A stretch of DNA of 64,000 nucleotides from an uncultured Gemmatimonadota bacterium (GTDB lineage: Bacteria; Gemmatimonadota; Gemmatimonadetes; Gemmatimonadales; Gemmatimonadaceae): positions 1 to 64,000 of the forward strand of contig CAIVZZ010000013.1 of NCBI GenBank assembly GCA_903910555.1. The letters run 5' to 3'. Shown here piece by piece: positions 53,600 to 63,269 of this stretch. The notes under the pieces are model-generated. The model ran no database searches. It was given only the letters and a program-made list of their open reading frames with translations, and was not told the origin of the DNA. A program made the translations under genes and the position numbers. Each line of letters begins with the position of its first letter. Positions within the stretch are counted from its first letter, which is position 1.

Positions 53600-54571
53600 T
53601 TTCGCGGCAAGATCCCGGAATCTGCTCAGCGTCAGCGGGGCCTGCGCCTCCCCCCTGCACGCGTAATAACACTTGTTACACGAGATCGGCTCATACCGCG
53701 TATGCTCCTTCCAATGATGATCCGGCGCAAAATCCGGACATCTCCGCACATGCCCCGACGGATCGATATGGATCGTCGTCTCCCCCGCCCGGCACGGCTC
53801 CGTCATCTCCCCACGCAGATACCGCGGGATCTGCGCGATATACCAATCCGAGTTGCTCAGTACCCCGCGATGCGCGGCTTTGTATTCGAGCAACTCGGCG
53901 GTCAGTGCCTCGATTCGCGCGAGCTGCTCGGGCCGGATCAGATGCGCGCCGTTTCCATTTTTGAAATCGGTGTAGACAGAAAGATTCGCGCCAACGCCGA
54001 GCGACGCGGCGCGCCGCACAATCGGCATGACGTCGTCGATGTTGTCGTCCTTGATGACGGTATTGAACCGCACCGTCATCCCGCGCGCAGCCATTTGTGG
54101 AGCGACGTTCAGGATCTTCGCCGCCAATCCGGGAATCTTGCGCGCTTTGTCATGACGCTCGTCGAGATAGTCGAGCGAAATATTTATTTGATCGAGGCCG
54201 GCTTTCCACAGCGATTCCGCGCGCTCCAGCGAGAGCATCCCGCCGTGCGTGATCAGCGTGAGATACGTAAAAGGCGCCGCACGATCGACCTCGGCAATTA
54301 TCGCTTCGAGATCCTTCCTCAGCAGCGGCTCGCCACCCGTAAACGTGATCATCATCGGGGCGAAACGCCTGGCTGCGTCGGCGAACGATTTGAGTTCGTG
54401 CGCTTTGCTGGCGGGGTCAGTTTTCCAGTAATCGCAGAAATCGCAGCCGGCGTTGCACCGCATTGTGACTTCGAAATGCACTAAGACCGGACGCCGGAAT
54501 GCGCGGAGTTTTGCGTATTTGTAGGCGAAGGGGATTAGGTGCCAGGGGCGGTAGTTTTTGCTTAACATCAA
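53594..54571 (-). CDS. Radical SAM protein with C-terminal Cys cluster
   Basis: The 325-residue protein has the radical SAM motif in FEVTMRCNAGCDFCDYWKTDP (CxxxCxxC), FTGGEPLLRKDLEAII and LITHGGMLSL, and a C-terminal SPASM-like group GHVRRCPDFAPDHHW ... ISCNKCYYACRGEAQAP, which could bind a second iron-sulfur cluster. Such enzymes modify peptides or proteins, or build cofactors; the substrate is unknown. It follows hutU by 67 bp on the same strand, so it may be co-transcribed with hutH-hutU. No precursor peptide gene is visible next to it. Confidence 0.85.
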   Translation of the reverse strand: MMLSKNYRPWHLIPFAYKYAKLRAFRRPVLVHFEVTMRCNAGCDFCDYWKTDPASKAHELKSFADAARRFAPMMITFTGGEPLLRKDLEAIIAEVDRAAPFTYLTLITHGGMLSLERAESLWKAGLDQINISLDYLDERHDKARKIPGLAAKILNVAPQMAARGMTVRFNTVIKDDNIDDVMPIVRRAASLGVGANLSVYTDFKNGNGAHLIRPEQLARIEALTAELLEYKAAHRGVLSNSDWYIAQIPRYLRGEMTEPCRAGETTIHIDPSGHVRRCPDFAPDHHWKEHTRYEPISCNKCYYACRGEAQAPLTLSRFRDLAAKA

Positions 54572-54598
54572 CTGCAGCCATGAACGGCGACGGCGTTG

Positions 54599-54627
54599 TC
54601 AGACGCTAGACGGAAGATCTTAGACTT
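54599..54627. repeat. Dispersed repeat fragment, family C
   Basis: TCAGACGCTAGAC (54599-54611) is identical to 3637-3649, and AAGATCTTAGACTT (54614-54627) is identical to 149-162. The fragment lies in the 67-bp gap between hutU and the radical SAM gene, directly before the hutU stop codon. Confidence 0.6.
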
Positions 54628-54638
54628 TAGATGCAAAC

Positions 54639-56324
54639 TTAGGCTCGCATGGGGAGCTGGATTCCGTTCTTCGCGGCGTTCTGAATGGCGATTTCATACC
54701 CGGCATCCGCGTGTCTTGCTACGCCGATGCCGGGGTCGTTCGTGAGGACGCGCTCGAGACGGAGACGCATCTCGGGGGTGCCGTCGGCGACGATAACTTG
54801 GCCGGCGTGCAGGGAGTTGCCGATTCCTACGCCGCCGCCGTGATGGAAGCTCACCCAGCTTGAGCCGCTCGCGACGTTGAGCAACGCGTTGAGAATCGGC
54901 CAGTCGGCGACGGCATCGGTTCCGTCCTTCATTCCCTCGGTCTCGCGGAATGGCGAGGCGACGCTGCCGGTGTCGAGATGGTCACGGCCAATCACAATCG
55001 GCGCGCTGATCTCGCCGGTCGCGACGAGATCGTTGATCGCGACGCCAAGCTTTGCACGGTCGCCCTGGCCGAGCCAGCAGATTCGCGCGGGGAGGCCCTG
55101 AAAGTGAATGCGCTGCTGCGCCTTCTCGATCCAGGTGCGCAGATGTTTGTCGTGCGGAAATAATTCGAGCACCAAACGATCTGTACGCGCGATGTCAGCG
55201 GGATCGCCGGAGAGCGCGGCCCAGCGGAACGGGCCTTTCCCCTCGCAAAAGAGCGGGCGGATGTACTCGGGCACGAAGCCTGGAATCGTGAATGCGTCGG
55301 CGAGGCCGGCATCGAACGCGACCGTGCGAATATTGTTGCCGTAGTCGAATACAATCGCGCCGCGGTCCTGCATCGCGCGCATTGCACGCACGTGCACGAC
55401 CACATCTCCGGTTGCACGCGCGATATACGCCGTGGGATCGCTCTTCCGCAGCGCTGCGGCTTCGTCGAGCGACATCAGCGATGGCACGTAGCCGTTGAGC
55501 ATATCGTGCGCGCTGGTTTGATCGGTCACGACATCGGGTGTGATTCCGCGCGAGACGAGCTCGGGGAGAACATCGGCGGCATTGCCAACCAAGCCTATGC
55601 TCAACGCGCTCTTGCTCGCGCGCGCTTCGTTCACCCACGCGAGCGCCTCGTCGAGCGACTCTGTCATCCGATCGCAGTAGCCCGTCGCCAAACGCTTCTC
55701 GATGCGCGCGGGATCAACTTCGACGCCGACCATCACTGCGCCCTGCATTGTTGCGGCAAGTGGCTGCGCGCCGCCCATCCCGCCGAGTCCGGAGGTGAGC
55801 ACGAAGCGTCCCGCGAGCGAGCCGCCAAAATGCTGTCGGGCGACTGCGCCGAATGTCTCGTACGTCCCCTGCACTATTCCTTGCGACCCGATGTAAATCC
55901 ACGACCCCGCCGTCATCTGGCCGTACATCATCAGGCCGCGCCGCTCGAGCTCGCGGAAGTGATCCCATGTCGCCCAGCGGCCGACGAGATTCGAATTCGC
56001 GATCAGTACACGCGGCGAATGCGTGTGCGTGCGGAAGACTGCGACGGGTTTCCCGCTCTGCACGAGCAGCGTTTCGTCGTTTTCCAGCGCGCGCAGCGCG
56101 GCGACAATCGCGTCGAACGACTCCCAGTTGCGCGCTGCTTTTCCGGTGCCGCCATAAACAACGAGATCGGCCGGCCGCTCTGCGACGTCGGGATCGAGGT
56201 TGTTCATCAACATCCGGAGCGCAGCTTCCTGCTGCCATCCTTTGCAGCTCAGCGTGCTGCCGCGCGGCGCGCGAACCACGCGAGCACCCGCCGGTGCGGT
56301 TGCCTGTGCGGCTGCCGTCGTCAT
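54639..56324 (-). CDS. hutU: Urocanate hydratase
   Basis: The 561-residue, NAD-dependent urocanase is the second step of histidine degradation (urocanate to imidazolone propionate). It has [33 protein letters not shown], the cofactor motif [40 protein letters not shown], and the urocanase signature [46 protein letters not shown] closes the active site. Length is as in the family. The ATG overlaps the hutH stop by 4 nt. Confidence 0.97.
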   Translation of the reverse strand: MTTAAAQATAPAGARVVRAPRGSTLSCKGWQQEAALRMLMNNLDPDVAERPADLVVYGGTGKAARNWESFDAIVAALRALENDETLLVQSGKPVAVFRTHTHSPRVLIANSNLVGRWATWDHFRELERRGLMMYGQMTAGSWIYIGSQGIVQGTYETFGAVARQHFGGSLAGRFVLTSGLGGMGGAQPLAATMQGAVMVGVEVDPARIEKRLATGYCDRMTESLDEALAWVNEARASKSALSIGLVGNAADVLPELVSRGITPDVVTDQTSAHDMLNGYVPSLMSLDEAAALRKSDPTAYIARATGDVVVHVRAMRAMQDRGAIVFDYGNNIRTVAFDAGLADAFTIPGFVPEYIRPLFCEGKGPFRWAALSGDPADIARTDRLVLELFPHDKHLRTWIEKAQQRIHFQGLPARICWLGQGDRAKLGVAINDLVATGEISAPIVIGRDHLDTGSVASPFRETEGMKDGTDAVADWPILNALLNVASGSSWVSFHHGGGVGIGNSLHAGQVIVADGTPEMRLRLERVLTNDPGIGVARHADAGYEIAIQNAAKNGIQLPMRA

Positions 56325-57850
56325 GACGCGCCCTCGACGAATTCACCGCGTGCGATCGCGTCGGCGAGCAGCGTGATATCACCGCCGAGAACGCGATCAT
56401 CGGTGAGGGTTTTCACGAGCGCGCGTGTTTTATCGTACGCGCGCTCGATGCCGGCACTCGAGCGCAGCGGCCGGCGATAGTCGATCCCCTGCATCGAGCA
56501 CATGAGTTCGATACCGAGAACGTGCTGCACGTTGCGAATGATGCGGCGAAGTTTCCACGCGGCGCCCATCGCCATCGGCACGACGTCCTCTTTACCACCG
56601 TCGGTTGGAATCGTGTCCACACTGGACGGATGGGAGAGCACTTTGCATTCGCTTGCAACAGCGGCCGCGGTCACCTGCGCCATCATGAAACCGGAATGCA
56701 CTCCGGCGTCGCGCGCGAGAAATGGCGGGAGTCCTTCGTTCAGATCGGGATGGACGAGGCGATCGATGCGACGTTCGGACATCGTCGCGAGGTTGGTCAT
56801 AGCGATCGCCAGGAAATCGAGCGCCATCGCGACGGCCTGACCGTGGAAGTTCCCGCCGGACAGCATGGTGCCGTCGTCAAACACCAGCGGGTTGTCGGTG
56901 GCGGCGTTCAGTTCGCGCGCGATGACGTTCTCGGCGAACACTATTGCATCCAGGACTGGTCCATGCACTTGGGGCATGCAGCGGAGCGCGTAGGCATCCT
57001 GCACGCGCGGATCGTTGGCGCGGTGTGATTCGCGGATCGCGCTGCCGTCGAGCAATGATCGCAAGAGCGCGGCGGATGCAGCCTGACCTGTTTGGCCGCG
57101 CGCTTCGTGAATGCGGGCGTCGAATGCCGTGGGAGTGCCGAGCAGGGCTTCGAGCGAGGCGGCACCGGCGACGTGAGCGGTATGCCAGACGGCTCGCGCA
57201 TCGCCAACGCCGAGCGCTGCGATCGCGGTGTGCGCCTGGGTGCCGTTGATAAGCGAGAGCCCTTCTTTCGGGCCGAGAACGATCGGGGTCAGTCCTGCCT
57301 GTTTGAGCAACTCGGCAGCGGGGCCGCGCTCGGCTTGACCATCGGCACCGCGGCAAAGTTCGCCTTCGCCGATCAGTGAGAGCGCGAGATGGGCAAGTGG
57401 AGCCAGATCGCCGCTCGCGCCTACGCTCCCCTGCTCGGGAACAAGCGGCCAGAGATCGGCATTGAGCATCGCGCAGAGGAGTTCGGGCAATGCTGATCGT
57501 GCGCCCGAGAATCCCTTCGCGAGAACATTCGCGCGGAGCAGCATCATCGCGCGAACTTCGCGGCGCGGCAGTGGAGTACCGACGCCGGCCGAGTGGCTGC
57601 GGACGAGATTTATTTGCAGCGCCGCGAGTTTGTCCGGCGGGATCGCGACGTCGGAAAGTTTGCCGAAGCCGGTGGTGATGCCGTAGACGACATCGTTTCG
57701 CGCCACAATCGCGTCGACAACCGACCGGGTAGCCGCCATTCTTTTTACCGCTGACGGCTCGAGCGAGACACGAGCGTTGTCTTCTGCGACCGCACGGACT
57801 TGAGCGATCGTAAGCGTCGAACCGTCGATCGAAACTTGGGTGGAACTCAT
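56321..57850 (-). CDS. hutH: Histidine ammonia-lyase
   Basis: The 509-residue enzyme deaminates histidine to urocanate using an MIO group made from the Ala-Ser-Gly in [27 protein letters not shown] (about residue 144). [12 protein letters not shown] (active-site Tyr), [32 protein letters not shown] and [23 protein letters not shown] are further family motifs. The ATG at 57850 was chosen; an upstream start at 57904 would overlap the lptD-like gene. No HutC-type regulator or HutG enzyme is in the window. Confidence 0.97.
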   Translation of the reverse strand: MSSTQVSIDGSTLTIAQVRAVAEDNARVSLEPSAVKRMAATRSVVDAIVARNDVVYGITTGFGKLSDVAIPPDKLAALQINLVRSHSAGVGTPLPRREVRAMMLLRANVLAKGFSGARSALPELLCAMLNADLWPLVPEQGSVGASGDLAPLAHLALSLIGEGELCRGADGQAERGPAAELLKQAGLTPIVLGPKEGLSLINGTQAHTAIAALGVGDARAVWHTAHVAGAASLEALLGTPTAFDARIHEARGQTGQAASAALLRSLLDGSAIRESHRANDPRVQDAYALRCMPQVHGPVLDAIVFAENVIARELNAATDNPLVFDDGTMLSGGNFHGQAVAMALDFLAIAMTNLATMSERRIDRLVHPDLNEGLPPFLARDAGVHSGFMMAQVTAAAVASECKVLSHPSSVDTIPTDGGKEDVVPMAMGAAWKLRRIIRNVQHVLGIELMCSMQGIDYRRPLRSSAGIERAYDKTRALVKTLTDDRVLGGDITLLADAIARGEFVEGAS

Positions 57851-57884
57851 AGGCTGAAGGATAGTGGCAGAGAATCGACTTGAG

Positions 57885-60800
57885 CTAAGGTTGCCGATAA
57901 TCATTCCGATTGTAGTTGAACTTCACCGACTGCTCCGCCTTCAGCGAAATAAAGAATGTGAAGGAGAAATTCCCGTTCGGCGCCTGGGTAAATCCGAACA
58001 CCGCCGTCCAGTCGTGCAGATCACGCGAAAGCGACAGCGTCTGCGATCCGAACTGATTCAGCTCGAGGTCATAGTTCGTCTGCCAGCTCGCCGCCCATTT
58101 TTCGGTGAGACTGAAACTCGTCCGGAACGCGATATTCATCTGCCCGGGCAGCTGGATGATCGAGCCGCCCGCGGTCGTCGTCGAGTTCGTCGGACTGACC
58201 GGCGGTGATGCAAGAGCATTGCGCACGCACAGATCGTACGCGATCGGATTGACCTGCTGGAGCGAGACGCACTGGAGCGTCGGATCGTACGGGATCGCTC
58301 CGGGGATCGGCCGCTGCTGGTTCTTCGTGAATGTGATCGACGCGTTGAATCCCTGCCCCGCCGGAAGCCCCATCAGCGGATTCTGCGGACTGTTCGGCCC
58401 GGTCACCGTCTGCATCTGCGCAACCGTCGCATCCGTCTGGTTCATCGTCGGCCGCAGGAGATTTCCGGTGGAATCACGCTGTGCGACCGGCGGCGGTGGC
58501 GGCGCGACGCCGAACATTCGCTGGAACAAATGCACCACCGGCGACTTTCCGTCGATATTGAATGACGCCCGGATATCGGTGAGATAGGGCGCGAACTTCG
58601 CCGAGTCGCTCAGCACACTGCCCTGAAAGAGCGAATAGTCGGAGCCGAAATCGAAGCCGGGGAGCAGATCGGAACGCAGCGTGTAGCCGAAGTTATCCGT
58701 GCTGAATCCAGTCTTGTGCGTCTCCTGCGCGCGCTCGAAATCCCATGTCAGCGGCGTGAAGGTCAGCGAGAGCACCTTCAGCTTCTTCGCGTTTTCCGGG
58801 TGCGTGATATCCGAATCGCCGCCCTGCTTGAGTTTTGCTTCGATATTTGTCGAGAGCGCGAGCGTTGCTTGTTTCTGCGCGAGCGCGCCGAGATATCCGA
58901 TCGGCGAGCGACCTGTGGCTTCGAGGTATTCGGCGCTCACCGTGGCGGCGCCGGAATACGAGAACGAGAGCGCCGGCGTGATCGAATGACGGATTTTCGA
59001 CACCCAGGGCGAGAAGAGGCCGCCATCGAACAGGCCGTAAAAGGTCGGCGAAATACTCAGGCCGTACGAGAGCCGCTTGCTCTGCGAAATCCACGCCGCT
59101 CCGGTGCGCTCGCTGCGCACGAAATACGCGCCCGGATCGACATTCGCGATTGAAATATTCGGTGTGATGTTCCACTGACTGTGAATGAGCTGCGGCGTCG
59201 CCGCGCTCAGATCGAAATCGACCGTTTCGAGATAGGTGCGCTGATAAACGCGCTTGGTGCGCGACGCCGTATCGAGCGGATTCAGGATCGTGCGGAGCTG
59301 CGGATAATCGTCCTCGGTATCACCCGCACGCACCGCGGCCGTCACCTGAAAATCGCCGATCTTGAACGGTGTGTTGAGCGCGAGCTGCGTGTTGTGCGTG
59401 CTCGCATCGACCTTGGTGCTGTCGAGCGTCCCGTCGGACAGCGTGCTGTAGCGGTACGCGAAGTCTGTCTGCGAATCGATGTGCAGGCTTGCCGCCGACG
59501 TGAACGTCAAACTCGGCGTCCAGAGCAGCCAGCTGCTCACGTTGATCGGCTTCGACGTGATGCTGACGCTCGGATAGCTCTCGTCCACCTGCGGCCGACC
59601 GGGATATTGCCTTCGCTCGCCGCCGACCTGCAGTGAGAACGCACCCATATCCTGCGAATAGCCGACCTGCGAGAGAATCGTCGCGAGAGGCGAGAGCGGG
59701 TTAATCGCGGTTTGTCGCTGGACCGTGGTGTTCGACGTGTAGTTCAGGTTCATCGTCAGCCGCGAGGCGAGCGAGAAGTTCTGCACGTGCTGCCACGACA
59801 GTGAAAAATTCGAAGAGCCCGTGCTCAAATCCTGTTCTGATACGGAGAACGAGCCCGAGAGAAACCGATCGCGCACGCGGTAGCGGAGCGTGCCGTGATA
59901 CCAGACCCAGCCGGGATCGAACTCCGTGGCCTTCGCGGCGCTTCGCCAGTCCATCGAAACTTGCGCGTCGTAATAATCGCTCAGCGCGAAGTAGTATCCC
60001 GCGTTGTAGAGCGTACGACGATAATCGGGACTGTTGCGCAGCAACTCGGTGAGTCCGAACTGCGGCGTGAGAATTCCCGAATGGCGCCCGTCGCGCGAAT
60101 CCTGAAAAATGAACGGGAACCACATGACCGGAATGTCCTGGATGTAGAGGATCGCCGGTCGTGCGACCATCACATTTCCACCGACCCGCTTGATCTCCGT
60201 CGCGCGGAAGTGGTAGTGCGGAAAGGTGTCGTCGCAGCTCGTGATCGTGCCGTCTATTCCATAGAACGCGTTCCCCTGCGCCGATGCCGTATCGCCGGAG
60301 AATGCCGCCTTGTGCGCCTGCACATACCAGGTGGAGGTGCTCTTGGCAGAGGTAGAAATGCGGCCGCCCCGCCCTTCCTTGCGCTGCAGATCGTACACGA
60401 GGCAGTCGGGGCCGCCGGCGTGCACGTCGTCGGCCCCGCTGCGCGAGGGGTCGTGCAGCACGATCGAGTCGCCGCACGCGCGGACCGTGTTCGCGCTGTC
60501 GGTATACACGATCCTGTCGGCAACGAGCAGCGTCGGCTCCCGCAGCACGGCGACCCGATCCGGTCCGTTGCGAATGATCGTGATGGATTTGTCGCTTGCG
60601 CCAAAGACAACTTCGTCGCCTTTGTAGCGCACGAGCTGATGGTTTTTCTCGTTGCCGAGCCGCATCAGCACCTCGCCCAGCGAATCGGCGAGTGCCCACT
60701 TCACCAGCGGAACGTTTTTGAGCGAGTCCTTTTTTGCCTGCGCCGAATCCGCGGCGGTGCGCATTGGATTCGTCGGCGTGACCGTCCGCGGATTCTGCGG

Positions 60801-60935
60801 CGGCGGCGGCGCGCCGGTCGTGCCGACCTGCGCATGCGCGCCCCGGGGCACGGCGAGGACGATCAGCGACACAACGGCCGCGGCCGCGAAAGAGAAATCA
60901 GAGAAAACGCGGAGCGCGCGCCGGCCGCGCATCAC
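57885..60935 (-). CDS. LptD-like LPS assembly protein
   Basis: The 1016-residue outer-membrane protein has a signal peptide (FAAAAVVSLIVLAVPRGAHAQ), then an OstA-like N-terminal domain (NEKNHQLVRYKGDEVVFGASDKSITIIR ... LLVADRIVYTDSANTVRACGDSIVLHDP ... FYGIDGTITSCDDTFPHYHFRATEIKRVGGNVMVARPAILYIQDIPVMWFPFIFQDSRDGRHSGILTPQFG). A large beta-barrel rich in aromatic-ended strands follows and ends LKAEQSVKFNYNRNDYRQP. It resembles the long LptD-type proteins of Bacteroidetes/Gemmatimonadetes-like bacteria. It inserts LPS or a related glycolipid into the outer leaflet. It overlaps tatC by 4 nt. Confidence 0.85.
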   Translation of the reverse strand: MMRGRRALRVFSDFSFAAAAVVSLIVLAVPRGAHAQVGTTGAPPPPQNPRTVTPTNPMRTAADSAQAKKDSLKNVPLVKWALADSLGEVLMRLGNEKNHQLVRYKGDEVVFGASDKSITIIRNGPDRVAVLREPTLLVADRIVYTDSANTVRACGDSIVLHDPSRSGADDVHAGGPDCLVYDLQRKEGRGGRISTSAKSTSTWYVQAHKAAFSGDTASAQGNAFYGIDGTITSCDDTFPHYHFRATEIKRVGGNVMVARPAILYIQDIPVMWFPFIFQDSRDGRHSGILTPQFGLTELLRNSPDYRRTLYNAGYYFALSDYYDAQVSMDWRSAAKATEFDPGWVWYHGTLRYRVRDRFLSGSFSVSEQDLSTGSSNFSLSWQHVQNFSLASRLTMNLNYTSNTTVQRQTAINPLSPLATILSQVGYSQDMGAFSLQVGGERRQYPGRPQVDESYPSVSITSKPINVSSWLLWTPSLTFTSAASLHIDSQTDFAYRYSTLSDGTLDSTKVDASTHNTQLALNTPFKIGDFQVTAAVRAGDTEDDYPQLRTILNPLDTASRTKRVYQRTYLETVDFDLSAATPQLIHSQWNITPNISIANVDPGAYFVRSERTGAAWISQSKRLSYGLSISPTFYGLFDGGLFSPWVSKIRHSITPALSFSYSGAATVSAEYLEATGRSPIGYLGALAQKQATLALSTNIEAKLKQGGDSDITHPENAKKLKVLSLTFTPLTWDFERAQETHKTGFSTDNFGYTLRSDLLPGFDFGSDYSLFQGSVLSDSAKFAPYLTDIRASFNIDGKSPVVHLFQRMFGVAPPPPPVAQRDSTGNLLRPTMNQTDATVAQMQTVTGPNSPQNPLMGLPAGQGFNASITFTKNQQRPIPGAIPYDPTLQCVSLQQVNPIAYDLCVRNALASPPVSPTNSTTTAGGSIIQLPGQMNIAFRTSFSLTEKWAASWQTNYDLELNQFGSQTLSLSRDLHDWTAVFGFTQAPNGNFSFTFFISLKAEQSVKFNYNRNDYRQP

Positions 60936-61756
60936 CCCGCGACGCCTCCTGAAATCTCCGCCTCCCGCTCGCGTTTCAACCGCGCGCGATAGACAAAGCG
61001 CGAGACGATGATGCTCACCTCATACAGACCGTACACGGGAATCCAGAGCATCAGCGTCGAAATAATGAAGTCACCAGGGGTGACGATTTCGCAAATAATG
61101 AGCGTGCCAACTGCAGCGTGCCGCCGGTACTTCGTCAGGAACTGCGGCGTGATAAGACCGATCGCCGTCAGCACGAGAATCACGATCGGAAGTTCGAACA
61201 GCACGCCGAACGCCAGCGATATGGCAAACAAGAATCCGAAGTACTCGGACGCCATGAACATCTGATCGAGCGAATCTCCCGGCAATTTCTCCATCAGACT
61301 CATCGTCACCGGGACGAACACGAACACCGACATCGCGATGCCCGCCAAAAAGAGCACCGTCGCAGCAATGAGCGCCGGGACGAGCACCTTCTTTTCCTTT
61401 GGGGCGAGCGCCGGCGCGAGGAACGACCAGATCTGATACCCCACAACCGGAAATGCGAGCACCACTGCGAGCGCGACCGCCGCTTGGAGCAGCAGTGTGA
61501 ACTTTTCGACAGGTCCCGTGATGACGAGGTGCTTGCCGTGCAGATACGGCTCGATCGGATGCGTCACGATCCCGATCACGTCGATTCCCGACGCGGTCGT
61601 CAGCCAGAAGGTGAAAATGAGCGCGATCGCAACCGCGAGCAGACTCTTCAGGATGCGCCAACGCAGTTCCTCGAGATGGTCGAGGAACGGCATTTCGGCG
61701 GTTACACCTTGTTGATCTAGCGGCAAAGGGTCGGCTCCGTGAACGCGCCGCGGCAT
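60932..61756 (-). CDS. tatC: Sec-independent translocase protein TatC
   Basis: About 274 residues with six membrane helices. It has MPFLDHLEELRWRILKSLLAVAIALIFTFW (conserved FxxHLxELRxR), LAFPVVGYQIWSFLAPALAPKEKKVLVP, LGVLFELPIVILVLTAIGLITP and the C-terminal LWIPVYGLYEVSIIVSRFV. It is the receptor for twin-arginine signals. The start is uncertain: ATG 61756, a TTG at 61726 preceded by GGAG, or ATG 61693 directly before PFLDHLEEL. It is in an operon with the Tol-Pal and lptD-like genes. Confidence 0.94.
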   Translation of the reverse strand: MPRRVHGADPLPLDQQGVTAEMPFLDHLEELRWRILKSLLAVAIALIFTFWLTTASGIDVIGIVTHPIEPYLHGKHLVITGPVEKFTLLLQAAVALAVVLAFPVVGYQIWSFLAPALAPKEKKVLVPALIAATVLFLAGIAMSVFVFVPVTMSLMEKLPGDSLDQMFMASEYFGFLFAISLAFGVLFELPIVILVLTAIGLITPQFLTKYRRHAAVGTLIICEIVTPGDFIISTLMLWIPVYGLYEVSIIVSRFVYRARLKREREAEISGGVAG

Positions 61757-61771
61757 CGCGGCGCGTTGAGA

Positions 61772-62599
61772 TCACGGCTTCTTGATCTGGTCGGCGACAG
61801 TGGCTGCCTCAGGCGACCGCGGATACTGGTCGAGGATCTGTTGGAACAGCACTTTCGCGGCCGCAGTGTTCCCGGCCTGCTTGGCGGCCATGCCGCGCTT
61901 GTACAGCGCGTTCGACGCGTGCTCGGTCTTGGGATACTTGGCCACCACGATCGCATACGCTGAATCGGCCGCCGCGGCGTTGCCGTCGAGATCGTACGCA
62001 CGCGCGATGCCGAACTGCGCTTCGCCGGCGAGTTCGTTCGTCGGGAACTGCTCGAGGAATCCTTCGAACACCGAGCGCGCCGTCGAGTAGGAGCCGCGGT
62101 TCAGCTGCGCCATTCCCGCCTGATACAGCTGCGTCGGCCCTGTTGGCGCCGATGCCGCTGTTCCCTGTACTCCCGGCGCCGCACTCGGCGCAGCGGCCGT
62201 CGCGAGCTCAGCCTCCTGCCGCTCAAACTGCGCCTTCACATCCTGCAGCTTCTTCTGGTTCTGCCCCGTCAGTTCCTGCAGCGCGATCATCTGCTGGCCG
62301 AACGTGTGCATCTCGATCGACAGGTCGCCCTGGAAGCGCGAGACGTCCGACGCGAAGCGCGCGAGAAAGGCATTGAGGGAGCGCAGCGAATCGGAAACCG
62401 CACCGACCTGCACCGCAGCCGCCGCGAACTGCGCGCGATGCACGGAATCGGAGCGCGCGTTCTCGGCGCGCAGCACTGCGATATCGCCCTGCAGCGTACG
62501 CACATCATTGCGAGTGGCAAAGCACGCCGCTCCGGCCATCAATACGACGGCCGGAACGAGCGCAACACGTGTCGCACCACGGGTAAAACGACGGATCAC
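61772..62599 (-). CDS. Tol-Pal system protein YbgF/CpoB
   Basis: The 275-residue protein has a signal or lipoprotein-like leader (LVPAVVLMAGAACFATRND), an N-terminal coiled coil (VRTLQGDIAVLRAENARSDSVHRAQFAAAAVQ and LSIEMHTFGQQMIALQELTGQNQKKLQDVKAQFERQE) and C-terminal TPRs (LYQAGMAQLNRGSYSTARSVFEGFLEQFPTNELAGEAQFGIARAYDLDGNAAAADSAYAIVVAKYPKTEHASNALYKRGMAAKQAGN). It coordinates peptidoglycan synthesis with outer-membrane constriction in E. coli. It overlaps pal by 4 nt. Confidence 0.88.
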   Translation of the reverse strand: MIRRFTRGATRVALVPAVVLMAGAACFATRNDVRTLQGDIAVLRAENARSDSVHRAQFAAAAVQVGAVSDSLRSLNAFLARFASDVSRFQGDLSIEMHTFGQQMIALQELTGQNQKKLQDVKAQFERQEAELATAAAPSAAPGVQGTAASAPTGPTQLYQAGMAQLNRGSYSTARSVFEGFLEQFPTNELAGEAQFGIARAYDLDGNAAAADSAYAIVVAKYPKTEHASNALYKRGMAAKQAGNTAAAKVLFQQILDQYPRSPEAATVADQIKKP

Positions 62600-63201
62600 T
62601 TCGGCATCCTCAGCATGTCACCGCCCGCGATGATTTCGAATTCGCCGCGGCGATTCTGCGACCACGCGCCTTCGTTCTCACCCTGCGCCGCCGGGCGCTC
62701 TTTGCCAAAGCTCACCATTTCAAAACGCGATGCGGCGATGCCGCGCGAGACGAGATAGCGCTGCACCGATGCCGCGCGACGCTGACCGAGCGCCAGGTTG
62801 TATTCGTCGGAGCCGCGGTCGTCCGTGTGGCCCGCGATGCGAATGCGAACGGCCGTGTTCAAGTTGAGAATCCCGACCTTTGCGTCGAGCGTCGCCTTGG
62901 CGTCGTCGCGAATTTCATCTTTGTCGAGGTCGAAGTAGACCTTCGCGGCGAGCATGCTGCGAACCGACGCGGCTTCCGCGGCAGCGCGGCGCGCCTCTGC
63001 GTCAGCTGCGGCGCGCGCGGCGGCGGCATCTGCGGCCCTGCGCGCGGCATCGATCGAATCCTGATTCACACGCGGCGCGACTGGCGCCGCTGCAACCGGC
63101 GCGGGCGTCGGTGCGGGTGCCGGCTCCGGCTTCTTCTTGCACGCGGTGACGACGAAGATCGTCAACGCAATCGCAGCGACCGATCGACGGGAAGCGAACA
63201 T
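62596..63201 (-). CDS. pal: Peptidoglycan-associated lipoprotein Pal
   Basis: The 201-residue protein has a lipoprotein leader IALTIFVVTACKKK (Cys near residue 21), a Pro/Ala linker and an Ala-rich helix (AARRAADAAAARAAADAEARRAAAE). The C-terminal OmpA-like domain is KVYFDLDKDEIRDDAKATLDAK, IRIAGHTDDRGSDEYNLALGQRRAASVQRYLVSRGI with the peptidoglycan-binding Asp and Arg. The Ala-rich helix between lipid anchor and OmpA domain is longer than in E. coli Pal. It lies 68 bp downstream of tolB. Confidence 0.94.
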   Translation of the reverse strand: MFASRRSVAAIALTIFVVTACKKKPEPAPAPTPAPVAAAPVAPRVNQDSIDAARRAADAAAARAAADAEARRAAAEAASVRSMLAAKVYFDLDKDEIRDDAKATLDAKVGILNLNTAVRIRIAGHTDDRGSDEYNLALGQRRAASVQRYLVSRGIAASRFEMVSFGKERPAAQGENEGAWSQNRRGEFEIIAGGDMLRMPK

Positions 63202-63269
63202 GTACGTTCTCCGAAAGTGGGGGTTCTGGGATTTCGTAGAGAGCGCGAACTGAAAATTCGATGGAATGA

